Below, piece after piece: positions 1-45,263 of a stretch of DNA of 64,000 nucleotides. Positions within the stretch are counted from its first letter, which is position 1. Each line of letters begins with the position of its first letter. A model generated the notes under the pieces. It worked only from the letters and a program-made list of their open reading frames with translations. It searched no databases and was not told where the DNA came from. The DNA comes from Uloborus plumipes (Eukaryota; Arthropoda; Arachnida; Araneae; Uloboridae). The DNA lies in the NCBI GenBank assembly GCA_038373865.1, contig JAXGGA010002050.1:1-64000 (forward strand), given 5' to 3'. The position numbers were made by a program, and so were the translations under genes.

Positions 1-1601
1 TTAATGACAAATGTTGGGCAGGAGAAATAGCTAATGATTTAAAGAAATCTATTGGAGCTAAATTTGTGTTTCACCGGTAGGTAGCAACAAATTCAAACAA
101 AAAAAGAAAAGGAAACAATTCCTGCCATAGTTTGTCCTGCCTTTATGAAACTTCCAGGAGATCCAGCACCCATGGACTATGGTAGATTTTTTGCTTACAG
201 TAAAAAAATAGCAAATAGTATTTCTTCTCTTATTGAAAGACTTCAATTTTTTTTCTCGTAAAAAGATTATTTCTAAATCTTTAATAACTTGTTTTTTCTT
301 GTAAAACAAATGTAAATCTAAAAATCTTTCATTATTTTTTCCTAGTAAAACCAATTTAAATTAAAAGTTATGGCAAAAGTTAATTGGTACATTTTGTAGA
401 GTCCGCAACGCAAGGCATTTTACTGTGTATGTGAAGTTTTTTTCCTAAATTTTTTCAATTTTTCATTTTAAAAATTAAATTTTTGTACTCCAAGCATCTA
501 TAGTGTATCAGTGTTTTAAAAAAACCAGCATAGATAATATGGGATAAATAGATTCAGAGGGATTAGCACTTAATCCTGATAATTTTTTTGTTGTACTTTT
601 GTGTGTAGAGTCCGCAACACAACACTTTTTCTGCCATAACTAATTAATTTACAGTTGAATTAGCACTTCCTTTTATTTTTAGTTTGTGTGTTGGTAGTAC
701 TTCTACACCAGCAAAAAAAGAATTAACTTTTAGATCTTTATGTTGTAAATATTGATGTTTGAACTTTGTGAAATGTAGAGTCCGCAACATCCAAATACTG
801 TGAAATGTCCCCGGAGAAATGTTTTTGGTCTAGTTTTGGAATAAATATTTTAAATTTTATCTTTTCGTGGGCTGATATCTTTTGTCTGTCTCATCTTATT
901 TTTCATGTTGCTTGAATTTGTAAAATTAGACAATAGGTATGTTAACTCCAATTTATTTAAAAAGATCAAAACTGAAATAATAATGATAAGATATCTATGT
1001 GTTATAGTACGTCACATAGCATTTTGTAGCAAGCTCACCAGTTCAAGTTTACGATGAGGGGGGGGAGGGGAACATACTCAGTATACATAATAACAAAATA
1101 AAAAACAAAATACCTTTGTAAATCTTTGCACACAAATCGTTTCTAAAACCCAAGGTGGGGATAGACGCCTTCCCTCTGGCTACCCAAATTACAGATATTT
1201 TTCGTACCGCACGATGAAATTTTTGAAGCCAAACTGAGATCAATGTCCATCCCCCCCAATAATAAGACCTCGGTGACGCCTATGTACAAATACATTGACT
1301 TCTCAGAGAAAGGAGGGGGGGGGGGGTGCTACTTAGTTTAATAGTTGCTTGACTCATTCTCAAGATGTTGAAGAAATTTCAGGGAGTGTGACAATTGCAT
1401 AATTAAATATTCAGGAGTGTTGCTAAAACATTTAACCCTCATTTTGACCAATATTAAGACTAGAAATTGGTATTGACCAATTTAGTTATAATATTTAGTT
1501 TATTATAATACTTAATCTTGATCAGTACCTTATCTAGAAATTGCCATCTTCCTTTAATGACAACTTATTAGGTATTAGAAATAAAACTACATGTGAATTT
1601 C
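1..1601. other. Non-coding, AT-rich; thrice-repeated 13-mer
   Basis: No supported gene. The word TAGAGTCCGCAAC occurs three times, near 397, 606 and 776. G-runs lie near 1055-1070 and 1313-1326. The rest shows nothing recognisable. Confidence 0.5.
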
Positions 1602-2730
1602 CAGGGCCCAATCCAGGATTTTTATCTTACTACCTATTTTTGTGAATATATTTAATCGTCATCCTATTTTTGTGAATATACTTCTTGTTCGCTATTTTTT
1701 CACAGCACATTTTAAGTTATTGAATTTTTGACAAAAAACTCATGTCATTGTTACATTTATAATCATATTATTAAATAATACAAAAAGAACTTACATTGTC
1801 AAAAAAAATTATGAATTACTAACACCATAAAAAAAGACAAATACTCAAAAAAAAAAAAAAAAGTAATAACATGCCTGAGTAATTGTGAAGACTATTTTTC
1901 TTCCTTTCATAACAGTAAACAACCTTAAATTCCACTTATCAATAAAAATAAAATAAGTGTTCCAGTTTATTCTTGAATTTTCCTTTTATTTACATACCGT
2001 ATTTTCAGGTAGATAAGGCGCCGCTTATACCTGTTTAAAAGTTGAATTTTAACTCCTGCAGCTTATACCATGTGAAAGTTTTTTTTTTTTTTTTTCCAAA
2101 GTCCAGTTTGTGTTTAGTTATTGCTTAAAAACAAAACAAATTAGAGTCTGACATCGAAAACCAAACCATAACTGCAAGGCCCTTGAAAAGATCTATTTTA
2201 AAAAGGGTGATAGCATTTCTGCTTATTCAGATGTTATTTTATTCTCCAAATCATCCGATAAGGAAGTGGAATAAATTAAGAAAAAAAAAAAAAACATCAA
2301 CCATAACTAACATGTCTAATAAACGAATCCAAACGAAAAACAAATAATAATTTAAAAAATGCCCGGTTGTTGCTTGTTGCCCACCAGTTGTTGCTTGTTG
2401 CCCACCTTGCTTGTTGCCCGCCCACAAGACCTTGCCCTGAGGATGGGAAGTAGGGTTGCAGTAGAAATCAAGCGGAGTAGAACAGGGTTACTATAAGTTG
2501 CAGTTATCGCCAAAAATGTTGCAACGTTTTATTTATCTATGATATAAAAACACTGTTTTCAAATCAATGTTACTAATTCTTTGTCATTGTTTTTGAACGA
2601 TGTCAATACCAATAGTTTTTGTGAAGTTACCGTTTTTGTTATTTTATTTTTGTGAAGGTACCGTTTTTAGTATTTTATTTTTGTGAAGGTACCGATAAAC
2701 GGTAGCAAAATCGGCCTGCATTGGGCCCTG
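1602..2730. mobile_element. Non-autonomous TIR DNA element (hAT-like ends)
   Basis: Ends are CAGGGCCCAATCCAGG and, inverted, CAGGGCCCAATGCAGG. Near both ends short words recur (TATTTTTGTGAATATA on the left, ATTTTTGTGAAGGTACCG on the right), as in subterminal repeats. ATTTC flanks both sides, so an 8-bp hAT target copy is not proven. The interior holds a short array of TTGCTTGTTGCCCACC at 2365-2420. No transposase is visible. Confidence 0.55.
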
Positions 2731-2997
2731 ATTTCACACTATTTGTTTTTTGTTTTTTTAACACCTAAAAGATCAAAATATGCAATAATTATTAAAATCC
2801 ATAAACTCAATTCAATATCAATTTAAAGAAATTAGCAATTAAAAGAATTCAATATTACAGTAGTGTTTCCAAATTTGCAGAAAAAGAATTTTTTTAGGAG
2901 GTCACAATGACCTCTCTTCAGGACTTCACTGATTCTATAAAAAGTAAAAGTATGTGCACAATGTTTAAACAAAAAGTATATTAACCACCCTGCGATT

Positions 2998-3747
2998 GGG
3001 CAGTTCCAGGAATACATGTGAAATAGACGAAATATCTCGTCATAACCTGCAAGGTGGTTAAAATGATTCCTGAAAAAACATGAAAAAGTTCGGGTTTTTC
3101 ATCAAAACCCCCAAAACATCTGGGTTTTTGAATACTTGCATACCTCCCTATAACATGCATACTTGCTAGAATCAACAGTACTGTCCAGTGGTAGAAAGAA
3201 GTACAAGGAAGATCGTTCAAAGTTTAGAAACAGAAAACTCATGAAACATGATGAGGATGCTGAAGATAAAATAAAGTTTTCTGTTCGGACCAACATGGAA
3301 AGGATAAGTGTTAAAGAACTGGTCACAAATGGTGGTGTTGCTGAAGTTGAGCAATTCCATATTGAAAAATAGCACTGATTGCTGCACAAAACAGCCTGCA
3401 GAGACTCCAAATATGCCAGGTGCTTGTTTCGCTGCATAAATTTTTGAGGAACATGATCTTTACTTGCCGTACAATGCAGTTAAAATTTGAAGATTTTCAG
3501 AAACATCATTTATATGATGGTATTTTGGCTCTGAAACGGACGTATCTTAGGAGATACGCTTGTTACGGAGAAAATGCTATTATTTCAAACAAATTTCTGG
3601 AATTCTTCAAAAGTTTACAGCATTATATGGTAGTAAAGACCATGTTCTTCATTATTATTGTGAAAAAAAAAGTAAGAATTTAACATATTTCTAGTCTTTT
3701 TAAGCTATTTTGTGAAAAAGTGATCAACTGTTACCATGGAACTGCCC
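2998..3747. mobile_element. TIR-bounded element with broken coding fragment
   Basis: Inverted ends GGGCAGTTCCA at 2998 and TGGAACTGCCC ending 3747. The interior has an open frame at 3163-3372 (+) with a charged sequence including KFRNRKLMKHDEDAEDKIKF, then further short frames to 3683. I do not recognise the protein. It could be a transposase remnant or a captured exon fragment. Confidence 0.4.
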
Positions 3748-4905
3748 AGTATTATTATTGTTTAGATTTATTTGTCTGTTTTTGTTTGGCAATGCAAAGC
3801 TATTTTAAACAGTTTTGACAAAAACAATCTTGTAGTAAGTCGGATAATAGTGCTTTTTGTTTTATTAGCGGTTATATATATTTTGTACCCATCTATATTG
3901 ATAATAACTAGTAAAGGATATGCAAATTTAACAGGTGGGAGTGCAACAATTGTAGCGTTCAATGAACAGCAAATTAGTTCTATATCCCAGTCTTTAGAAG
4001 TTACGTCTAATAGTGGTCCATCAAGTAATATGGAGTTTAACATTTTGATTACTAATGACGATGCAGATGTGCAGGTGGTACCGTAGTTCTTTTCCGATAT
4101 CATTTGGGAAATGAATTAACGAAGTTGTACAATGCTTTTGCTTTAGAGTAGGATCACACAAACCTTCAGGTCGAATAAACAGCATTATCATTATGATCTG
4201 GTACTTTTTAGTAGTTTACCGCATCCTCTTAGAATTTCGTATAAGGGGTACGCGTAACCCCGGTTAAGAACCAGAATCTTGCAATACCTCACTGAAAAAA
4301 ATGCAATATTTAAAAAGGTAACAGGCTAAAAAAATTAGTAAGCAAAAAAAACCCTAGATATACTTTACGTAAGCATTTTTGGCGCTAACCTTCCAAACTT
4401 CCTAACTTGACTACAACTTCTCCTAAACAAAAAGTAAATAAGCTCTCTGTTGCCACTCTTTTAAAAATAAACTCTTCATACACATGAAATATGGAGGAAA
4501 TTGGTAAGCCAAACATTCCCATTTTTGACAATTTGTCCCCATGTTTTAAAACAGTGAGTGGGACGTAAGACTGCATTATTTTGAACTTACAACTGAAGCA
4601 TGAGCCATTATGACATAGACTGACTATTTTAAGACTAAAAAGAAATAAAATGCAAAAAGAGGAAAGAATGGACAAAAAGAAAGAAGCGAAGGAAAAAAAA
4701 AAGCTTTTGAGCCCCAAAGAGAAGCAAAAATAGCTACTAAACAAAACAAAATTTTTCATCCAACAGTTTTATGAATCGAGGGAAATAATGACCCTGAAAA
4801 ATTTCGAATTCTGTGTGAAAAACAAGGCCCTTTTTTTCTTTTTTCTTAGCAGACGGTGGATCGTCTGAAATCCGTTTTCCTAGTCTGAGGGAAATTCTAT
4901 TGAGA
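3748..4905. other. Unassigned stretch
   Basis: An open frame of 104 codons at 3772-4086 (+) has one hydrophobic segment (RIIVLFVLLAVIYILYPSIL) and an antisense frame of similar length. There is no recognisable family, so it is not called as a gene. The remainder is AT-rich with no identified features. Confidence 0.3.
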
Positions 4906-5226
4906 GATTTCACAGAAGTGCATAGCACGTGGACCGAGTGTGGGCTGAAGTCTCTCGCGAGCGTCGAGTACGGGTGTGAGTTCACCCAAAAGCTGCACCT
5001 CGTTCAGCAAGCCCACACGCACATCAGAGAGTGGCCGTTTCCGTGCAGTGCGTGCGGAAAGGGGTTGGTTATATGAAAAACCACTTGGCCGTCCACGATG
5101 GGGCGAAGTCGCACGGGTGCACCTTGCACCGAGTGTAAGAAGGCATTTAGTGACTGGGAGTGGTCTCTCCGCTTCTACTATAGAGATCAGCGGGCATTCA
5201 TTCTAAAAGCGGATCTCGTCCGGTAT
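4906..5226 (+). pseudogene. Decayed C2H2 zinc-finger array, 5' part
   Basis: Conceptual translation across frames gives finger pieces: FTQKLHLVQQAHTH, WPFPCSACGKG, a stop, then CTECKKAFSDWEWSLRF and HSF..KADLVR. DNA at about 5037-5065 is nearly identical to the CSACGKGF region of PRDM9 exon 10. Stops and frameshifts show it is dead. It breaks off at the left end of the TIR element at 5227 and resumes at 7280. It may derive from a PRDM9 finger exon or from another C2H2 gene. Confidence 0.75.
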
Positions 5227-7279
5227 AGTGTTTCTTTCAGACATTTTGCTTGGGGGGGGGACTTGGAGAATCCGGAGGGGCAAAAAGATAGGAGCGAATC
5301 CAGCAGGTCACGGGGGGGGGGGGCAAAAATAGCCTAAAACTGCATTTCGGGAACTTCTTTCGATAAATTTGCCCCCCTTCCACTAAATTTGAGATCTAAA
5401 ATTGTAGTTTTGCCCTCCTCCCCCCTTTCTTATAATGACCTCCTTCAAAAACAAAAGCCAGCAGGATTTCGATAAATTTGGTCAACCCTTCCCCCATTTG
5501 ACCCTTAAAATTTCACTTTGACCCCCTCTCTCCTCTTCCAACAGTGACCTCCTCCAAAGCTGGATCCGCAGTTACCAAGGGCGTATTAAAGGGAGTGGAT
5601 GTTGACAACCTCTCTACCCTCTGAAATAACTTAAAATTTTTTTACTCGCAATAAAAACTTTAATATTTTGAAACATCTCAATTCGTAAATTTATCTTAAT
5701 GATTGACTTACCCCCTCCCAAAATAAATTCTTCTCTCTTCCATCAAAACGCCGCCGTTTCCATGAGAGAGGCGATAAATGTTTAAAAACTGTTTTTTGCC
5801 CGGTAATTTTTCGAAACAGAAACTTCAAAAACTTTTTTGTTCCAAAAACAAAATCTTGTTAGATATTTAAAAATGTTAAGGGGAATTCCGAGGCACTCCC
5901 CCAGAAAAATTCTCAATTAAAAGCCCTAAATGCGCAAATGTATAGGATCGTTGATGACGTTCGATAAGCGATGAAGTTCAAGACATCACCCTCAAAATAT
6001 TTCGATATTGGAGCTCTAAATACGTACGCAATTGCAGGTTATCTGCGATGATATTTAAGGTAAGGACCCTATAACTAGGGGGAGGGGGTCACGGACTTTC
6101 CTCCCAGATTTTTTCTTTGCAAACTAAAGGCTAAAAACGCAATTGTTGCTATGTGTGCTGAAGTTAGAGAAAGGGACATGTTTTGAAACTCTCTTCAAGA
6201 AAATAAAATCGAAATTTAAGCCCTAAACGCGAAATTGTAAATTATGTTTGATGAGATAGGGGAGATAAATGTCGTTTGTGAAACTCTTTTGGAACTTTTT
6301 GACATTGAAGTCCTGAAAAGGAAAATGTAACCCGTCTCTGATGACGTTAGGGTTCAAGTTCGGAACTCTATACCCAGGAAAAGTTTTTGAAATTGAAACA
6401 TTAAAAACACAATTTTAGTGCATTTTTATGGTATCAGAGAAAGGGATGAGTTTAGGACTTTACCTCTTAAAATTTTTGAGATTGAAATCCTGGAATTTTA
6501 ATAGTAAGTCATTTTTGGTCGATAAGGGAAAGGATAGGGTCCACGGACTCCCCTCTCCCATAATTTTCCAAAATTGCATTATAAACCATCTTTGAGAAAA
6601 ATTAGAATTTTTAAATTTTTAAAAATTGAAGTCCTAAAAACGCATTCCTAGACTCTCTTTTGTAACATTATGAATATCAATGCAATTCAGGACTCTCCCT
6701 GGAAGCAGGCCCGTCATTTAGGGGGGCAGGGGGTCAATTGCCTCCCCCCCTGACTTTGAGAAATCAATGTATTTACACATAAGTGGGCGTGGTTTTCGTT
6801 GTTTTTCATTGAAATTACATTGTGTTTGCACCCTTCCCAACCCCCTGGAAAAACTTGAAATGACGGGCCTGCCTGGAAGTGTTCTAAAATTGAAATCCCC
6901 CCCCCCCCCCACTTTCAAAACAAAAAGCGCAACTGTTAGGCCATCTTTAATGTCAATGGAAAAAGGCTAAGGTTCGCAAATTCTTTCCCGGTATTTTTTC
7001 GAAACTGACGTCCTAAGATACAATTGCAGACCATCTTTGATTCCCCCCCCCCCACGCCCCCACACACACAAATACGATATATGTTTTAAAGCTTCAATTT
7101 ATTTGTATACTTATTTTCTATTTACTTGTTTGTTTTTTGATTATTTTCACTTTATTGATTTATTTCTTTTGTTATTATTTTATGTGTGTGTTAGCGTAAA
7201 CTGAGATTTCCCCCGGGGGGGCAGTTGACTTTCTCCGGGAGGGCAGTGCCCCCCCGGGGAGATGCCTGAAAGAAACACT
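5227..7279. mobile_element. 2 kb TIR element inserted in the zinc-finger pseudogene
   Basis: Left end AGTGTTTCTTTCAGACAT, right end (inverted) AGTGTTTCTTTCAGGCAT. Flanks GGTAT and GGTCA resemble a 5-bp target copy, and joining the outer flanks restores finger coding (DLVR..VRTHAR). The interior from about 5800 to 7070 is a degenerate series of roughly 100-bp units built on phrases like GAAGTCCTAAAAACGCAATT and CCATCTTTGATGACG. There are many G/C runs. No transposase is seen. Confidence 0.6.
6706..6871. mobile_element. hAT-type MITE, 166 bp
   Basis: Inverted ends CAGGCCCGTCATTT / AAATGACGGGCCTG. Perfect 8-bp target duplication CCTGGAAG at 6698-6705 and 6872-6879. Nested in the 2 kb element. 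Short open frames across it are by-products of the inverted repeat. Confidence 0.85.
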
Positions 7280-7372
7280 GGTCAAGTACGCACGCATGCA
7301 CGTTATCAGCTGTGCGATGAGTGATGGAAAAAGATTCCTAGAATAGAAATAACTGAGCAAACATAAGCCAAT
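7280..7372 (+). pseudogene. Decayed C2H2 zinc-finger array, 3' part
   Basis: Continues the pseudogene after the insertion: VRTHARYQLCDE, then, allowing one frameshift, a CGKRFL-like start of the next finger and LSKHKP. Joined to 4906-5226 it reads as at least four consecutive finger units with linker-like spacing. Confidence 0.6.
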
Positions 7373-7575
7373 AGAACAATCTGATCAGCCCATCTTTAAA
7401 GTTGCTGCTTCCAGGAAAAAAACAGAAAATAAAAGAAAAAGTGAAAAAAAAAAAAGAATTTAGATATCTTTAACTCAAACTGTTTTTCGCAATGATAAAT
7501 TGAGATAAGTGTGTGACGTACGTCTGAAAGAGCCTCACCCCCCCCCCCCCCAACTTTGCCCACCTAGATGTCAAG

Positions 7576-7790
7576 TCAAGTTTTGGCGCAGTGGATAACG
7601 TACTCGGTTACCATCGAAAAGGACCCGGGATCGGTCCTCACTAGGGACACACATCTGTACGCCACATTGGTTACATACCAACTCACCACTACCGCCACAC
7701 AATCCTGCATGGTGGAGGAGCGAAAGTTGGTGAACGCGAGACCTTGGCAGACTGCAAATTTGAAAGAGGAACTGCACGACATTTGAGGTC
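7576..7790 (+). mobile_element. tRNA-derived SINE, copy 1
   Basis: The head has an A-box-like TGGCGCAGTGGATAACG and a B-box-like GGGATCGGTCC. The body ends GAACTGCACGACATTTGAGGTC without a long A tail. It shares body and 3' end with the copy at 8358-8577. It carries a 72-codon frame that I do not consider a gene. Confidence 0.65.
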
Positions 7791-8357
7791 CAAAAAGAAT
7801 AGCTAAATAATGATAATAATTTTAATTTTGACATCCTAAATCCAAACCATAATCAGAGCTATAGCATTCCTTCGAGACTTTAAAGACTAGCATTAGTTTC
7901 TCTCCTAAAAGCAATTTCCAGATAAGCAAGCACCCAAAGATTTATTATTTTTCTTTGCTTCAATCTGTCTGATCGTAAATTCTTAAAAATATAAATATAA
8001 ATCCATAAATGTGTCACAAAATAAGCTCATTATTTTAATTTTAATGCTATGTTATCTTGACATAGACTCAATGCAATCAATATATGTAACTGAACCTCAA
8101 CATTAGTAATAGTAATTTCAGAGTATAAATAATGAGTGTGAAATATTGATTCTTACACCCAATCACAAATCAAAATTTTGACCATCTGTCTTCAAATACA
8201 TAGAAATTTTCCTCCTAGCTGACAACTACAATGAAATAAAAAGTAAAAATAATAAATGAATTGTGTTTTTTTTTAATCGCATTTTGACCTATCGAATGAA
8301 AATTATGTTTTTCGCAAAAAGAGTGGGGCGCAACAAAACCCAATTTTGCCCCGAGCC
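7791..8357. other. Non-coding spacer between SINE copies
   Basis: AT-rich, with no frames, repeats or RNA genes that I can support. Confidence 0.4.
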
Positions 8358-8577
8358 GTCAAGTTTCGGCTCAGTACTAGTTTACCATCAGCAAGAATCT
8401 GGGATTTGGCCTCACTAAGGACACGCATATCCGTACTTTACATTGGCAACCCAGGAACTCAACAGATAGTGCCATACAATCCTGCATGGTGGAAGAGCAA
8501 AGACTGGTGGACGCGGGACTTTCAAAGGCTTTGGCAGATTGCTAATTTGAAAGAGGGGCTACACGACGTTTGAGGTC
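8358..8577 (+). mobile_element. tRNA-derived SINE, copy 2
   Basis: Diverged copy of the repeat at 7576-7790. Both start GTCAAGTTT, have a CTCACTA(A/G)GGACAC(G/A)CAT block and end ACGAC(A/G)TTTGAGGTC. The promoter boxes are eroded. Confidence 0.6.
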
Positions 8578-8619
8578 GAAGACGAAAACATGTAGCAATT
8601 TGCAAAATGCAATACACCA

Positions 8620-8720
8620 CCAGCTCGTTTATTTCATCCATGTACTGCAGTTTCGTGCTTATTATGCACTCATTAGCATGGAATGGGAAATAAACGAGCT
8701 AGAGGCAAAAATCCTCTCAT
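8620..8720. repeat. Small palindromic dispersed repeat
   Basis: Arms AGCTCGTTTATTTC and GAAATAAACGAGCT enclose TGCAGTTTCGTGCTTATTATGCACTCATTAGCATGG (positions 8646-8681). The same core occurs near 46420-46500 and inside every unit of the 580-bp array (near 48160, 48745, 49325). Confidence 0.7.
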
Positions 8721-8721
8721 A

Positions 8722-9594
8722 GAGCCAAAACAGTTTTACAGATGACATTCAAGAGCGCTGTCGTTAAACTAATTGTTCCTGTCACATATTTTCTTGAATC
8801 AAAAGAAAGTTTCACGATTTATAAATAGCGAGATTATTGACGGTTTCTTAAAACTTATTTCATATTTTTTCTGTAATGCGGTAATTTTTCGAATCCCACA
8901 GCAAAATATTAAATAAAGGATAATAGAGTAAGGACGACTATTATAGTCCTTAAAAACCTCGTTAGCAAAAATGCATTCAGTGAGAAAGAATACTTCTGTT
9001 TAATTATAATACCCACACATCACTTAAACTAAATGCCGACGATATTATCTAAACAGAACTGATAGAACAACAGCTTCTATTTTGTTAAAAGTTGGTCAAA
9101 CCTGAGTGGCAAGAGTAAATATTCACGAATGATTTAATCGAGGCTCTAAGCATATTTTCAAAACGCGAACCGTAACATTTGAGGAAAAAAAAGGAACGAA
9201 CTGTGAAAAAATTTTATCGTTTGCCTTTTCAAGGGAAAAAAAGATAGCTTGTGACCAAAACAGCAAAAAAATAAATGTCTTAAAAAATAGGAAAATATCA
9301 ATCTGTTTTTTTTTTACTGCGTTATTGCTGTAATATTTAGCGTAATTTTCAAGTATTATTTTAATAGAAAGACTGCAATAATATTGCACTGGTTAAGAAA
9401 GTTCCATAAAGTTTACTTTTATGAAAGAAAAAAAATTGTCATGCATCATTTTTGTTTAGCAGACGATTTTTATGTATATAAATTGAATATCGTTAAGAAA
9501 ACATTTTGAAAGTTCAAAGGAAATTTTATTTACTTAAATTCTTCGATGTGATATTCGCCAAGCTTAAGTATCTAATTTCACGGTTGTTTAGCAA
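8722..9594 (+). promoter_or_regulatory. Upstream region of PRDM9
   Basis: 873 bp with no open frame of note and no recognised repeat. A TATATAAA-like stretch lies at about 9474-9482, roughly 115 bp before the ATG. CGGTTGTTTAG at 9581-9591 would serve as a splice acceptor, so transcription may start further upstream. No clear core promoter can be assigned. Confidence 0.25.
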
Positions 9595-42983
<33,389 letters not shown>

Positions 42984-43134
42984 AAAATGGTATTATTTCA
43001 CAAGACAACGAAGTGTTGATTTGGTTAAATAACCCGTTTCTATTGCGTAATATGTGACATTGAAATTGCTGCGTTCGGTAAAAGATGGGAGAGAGAAAGA
43101 GAACCCTTTTATTTTCAACGACATTTAACGAAAA

Positions 43135-43354
43135 AGGATAAATTCAACGTTAAAAATACAAATGCGCAGGAATACTTCAGACAGTGTTTCGGCGTTACGA
43201 GGAACGCCTTTTTCAATGCAAAAAAATGTGAGCTTATCTGTGCATCCATAAGCTAACAGTTTTTTTGCATTGAAAAAGGCGTTCCTTGTGACGCCGAAAC
43301 ATGTGTCTGCAGTATTCCTGCGCATTTGCGCTTTTTAACGTTGACTTTATCCTT
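43135..43354. repeat. Palindromic MITE in the PRDM9 3' region
   Basis: Arms share GGAACGCCTTTTTCAATGCA / TGCATTGAAAAAGGCGTTCC and GCGCAGGAATAC / GTATTCCTGCGC. It starts 152 bp after the stop codon and lies before the first AATAAA, so it is probably transcribed in the 3' UTR. One related arm is in intron 3 near 14040. Confidence 0.75.
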
Positions 43355-44163
43355 TGCATTTTTGCAAAGGACATGGCCTTTGTTTCCTGGCCATTAAAAC
43401 AGCGTTCAAAAATAAATAAATAGATAAAAATAAGCCACGTTGCTTTTTGAATTCGAAGCAATTTTATATTCTAAAATTATATTTCTTATTTAAAAGAGAG
43501 AGTGAGGAAAACATTCATATTTTTAAATCATTGTACTAGGGACAACTCTTCCATATTTACGGCTCTTCAAAAGAATTCATACATAGTGTAGAATGAAGTC
43601 TCGAAAAATCACCTGTGTGTTTCAACACACGAAGCTCGAGAACTACCTGGCCAACTTTGTTAAAAATTTTAGTTTGCTTTTCTGGTTTAAATAAAGATGG
43701 ATGCAAAAAATGTTCTAAAGGTATATTTTTTTGCGACCCACAACATTTAAAATTATGTCACGAACTTTAATGATTTTCTAAAAACCAAGATCTTTGACCA
43801 AGAAAAATAGAACCACCTACGACGCCATTGTAGCATATGTGAACTTGATTTTGCGATTTCTTTTCTTCATAAAATCATTCATCAATATATGCTAACTTAA
43901 TGAATTTACGAAACTTCGAACTATCAACGCATCCAAGTTTTGAAAAAATATATGGATTTGCTTTGCTGTCATTTAAAAAAGACGTAACCACACATTTATA
44001 AATAAAAGCACCATCCTTATTCAAAACTTAAACCCTCTGACTGCTCAATTTTTTTTTAACGAGATCGCTTAAAAATATGCGTGTTTTTTATGTTTGAAAA
44101 AGAAATATGAAATTCTTGTACTAAATTACCAAAAATACGTTAGAAATTACTTTTAATATGATA
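43355..44163. other. Intergenic, after PRDM9
   Basis: At 43600-43700 the phrase TGTGTGTTTCAACACACGAAG with CTCGAGAACTACCTGGCCAA resembles the start of a Helitron-like repeat also seen at about 60375. No gene. Confidence 0.35.
43411..43420 (+). promoter_or_regulatory. Candidate polyadenylation signals after PRDM9
   Basis: Two overlapping AATAAA hexamers lie 428 bp after the stop codon, just past a palindromic repeat. An ATTAAA lies slightly upstream near 43393. In such AT-rich DNA the hexamer is common, so this is only a candidate 3' end. Confidence 0.3.
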
Positions 44164-44593
44164 CAGGGGTGCCCACAGGGGGGATTATGGCGCAAATTGC
44201 GCCATCAAAATTTTTTGGGGGGATTTTTTAAGACTAATTTAATTATTTATTTAAATTATTTATTAATTTATTTTTTTAATTTAAATTATTTCTTTATTGT
44301 TATTTATTTATTTATTCATTTTTTTATTTATTTCTGTATGCATGTGTGTGAGCTGGAAGGGAAAAAAAGCGAATATATTCTGCTCTTAGTTCAAATTTTT
44401 AAAAAATCAATAATATATTAAAAAAATAATAGTTATAATTAAAAAAATAAATAAATAATATTTAAAAAATAAATAGTATTTAAAGAAATAAATAAAATAA
44501 AAAAGAGGGGTAAAAATAAAAAGCACAAGAGGGTTGAGAAAATTTTTTGGGGGGAATTTGCGCCATTGAGCTTGAGGGGGATGGGCACCCCTG
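44164..44593. mobile_element. hAT-type MITE, 430 bp
   Basis: Ends CAGGGGTGCCCACAGGGGG and (inverted) CAGGGGTGCCCATCCCCCT, then AATTGCGCCAT / ATGGCGCAAATT arms. Target duplication ATATGATA / ATATGATG (7 of 8). The interior is TTTATTTA-rich. Confidence 0.82.
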
Positions 44594-44746
44594 ATATGAT
44601 GTATCCCATAACAAGGTTCAAGGGAAAATTCTACTTTATATTAATTACATCAAATTCAAGAAACATAATTATCTTTCCCCAATTTTTTCCAGCAACAAAC
44701 AATTTTTTCCAGCAACGCACTTTTGATGAACTCCTTTCTTAATTAA

Positions 44747-45263
44747 CCCATTAATGCCTGACATTTTTTTCCCCCAAAGATATTTTGTATACTGGTTACA
44801 AACAGTGTTTAATAAGACATAAAAAATAATTTAAAAAATATTGTGTAAAAAATAATTTTTTTATTAAGGAAAGAAAAATCGTTTCTTAAAAGTTACTATA
44901 GAACCCAGAGGGTACATACTTTTTGTACTAAAATTTTTTTCTGCCTACGATATAATATTTAAAAACACATTTTATAAGAAGAAATAAAATCAGCAATTAA
45001 CATGAACTGGGAAGCTGGGAATAACTTTGAAAACTTAGCTTTTCTTCCTGAGATTGTGAAGGATGTCATTTTTGATAAAGATCATATTAAAACTGCTACA
45101 GAACGCCCTTTACAATGGTTATGTGATGCAATCTATTAATAACGAATTGAAACAATACCAAGGTACTCATTGAACACTATTATTTGGTTGAAATGTTTAT
45201 TTGGGGTAAATTCAGACCCTTTTTTTGGACCGTCCTAAAAAGAGGACGCTAGGCATTAATGGT
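44747..45263. mobile_element. piggyBac-like short element
   Basis: TTAA flanks both ends. Inverted ends CCCATTAATGCCTGAC / ACCATTAATGCCTAGCG. Inside is a 45-codon frame at 45002-45139 (+) starting MNWEAGNNFENLAFLPEIVK. It is balanced in composition but unrecognised, perhaps a relic of transposase. Confidence 0.55.

Noticed and set aside
3772..4103. Overlapping sense and antisense frames of over 100 codons
   Set aside because: No family features, no splice partners, and both strands are open, which suggests chance in AT-rich DNA. Kept only as an unassigned stretch.
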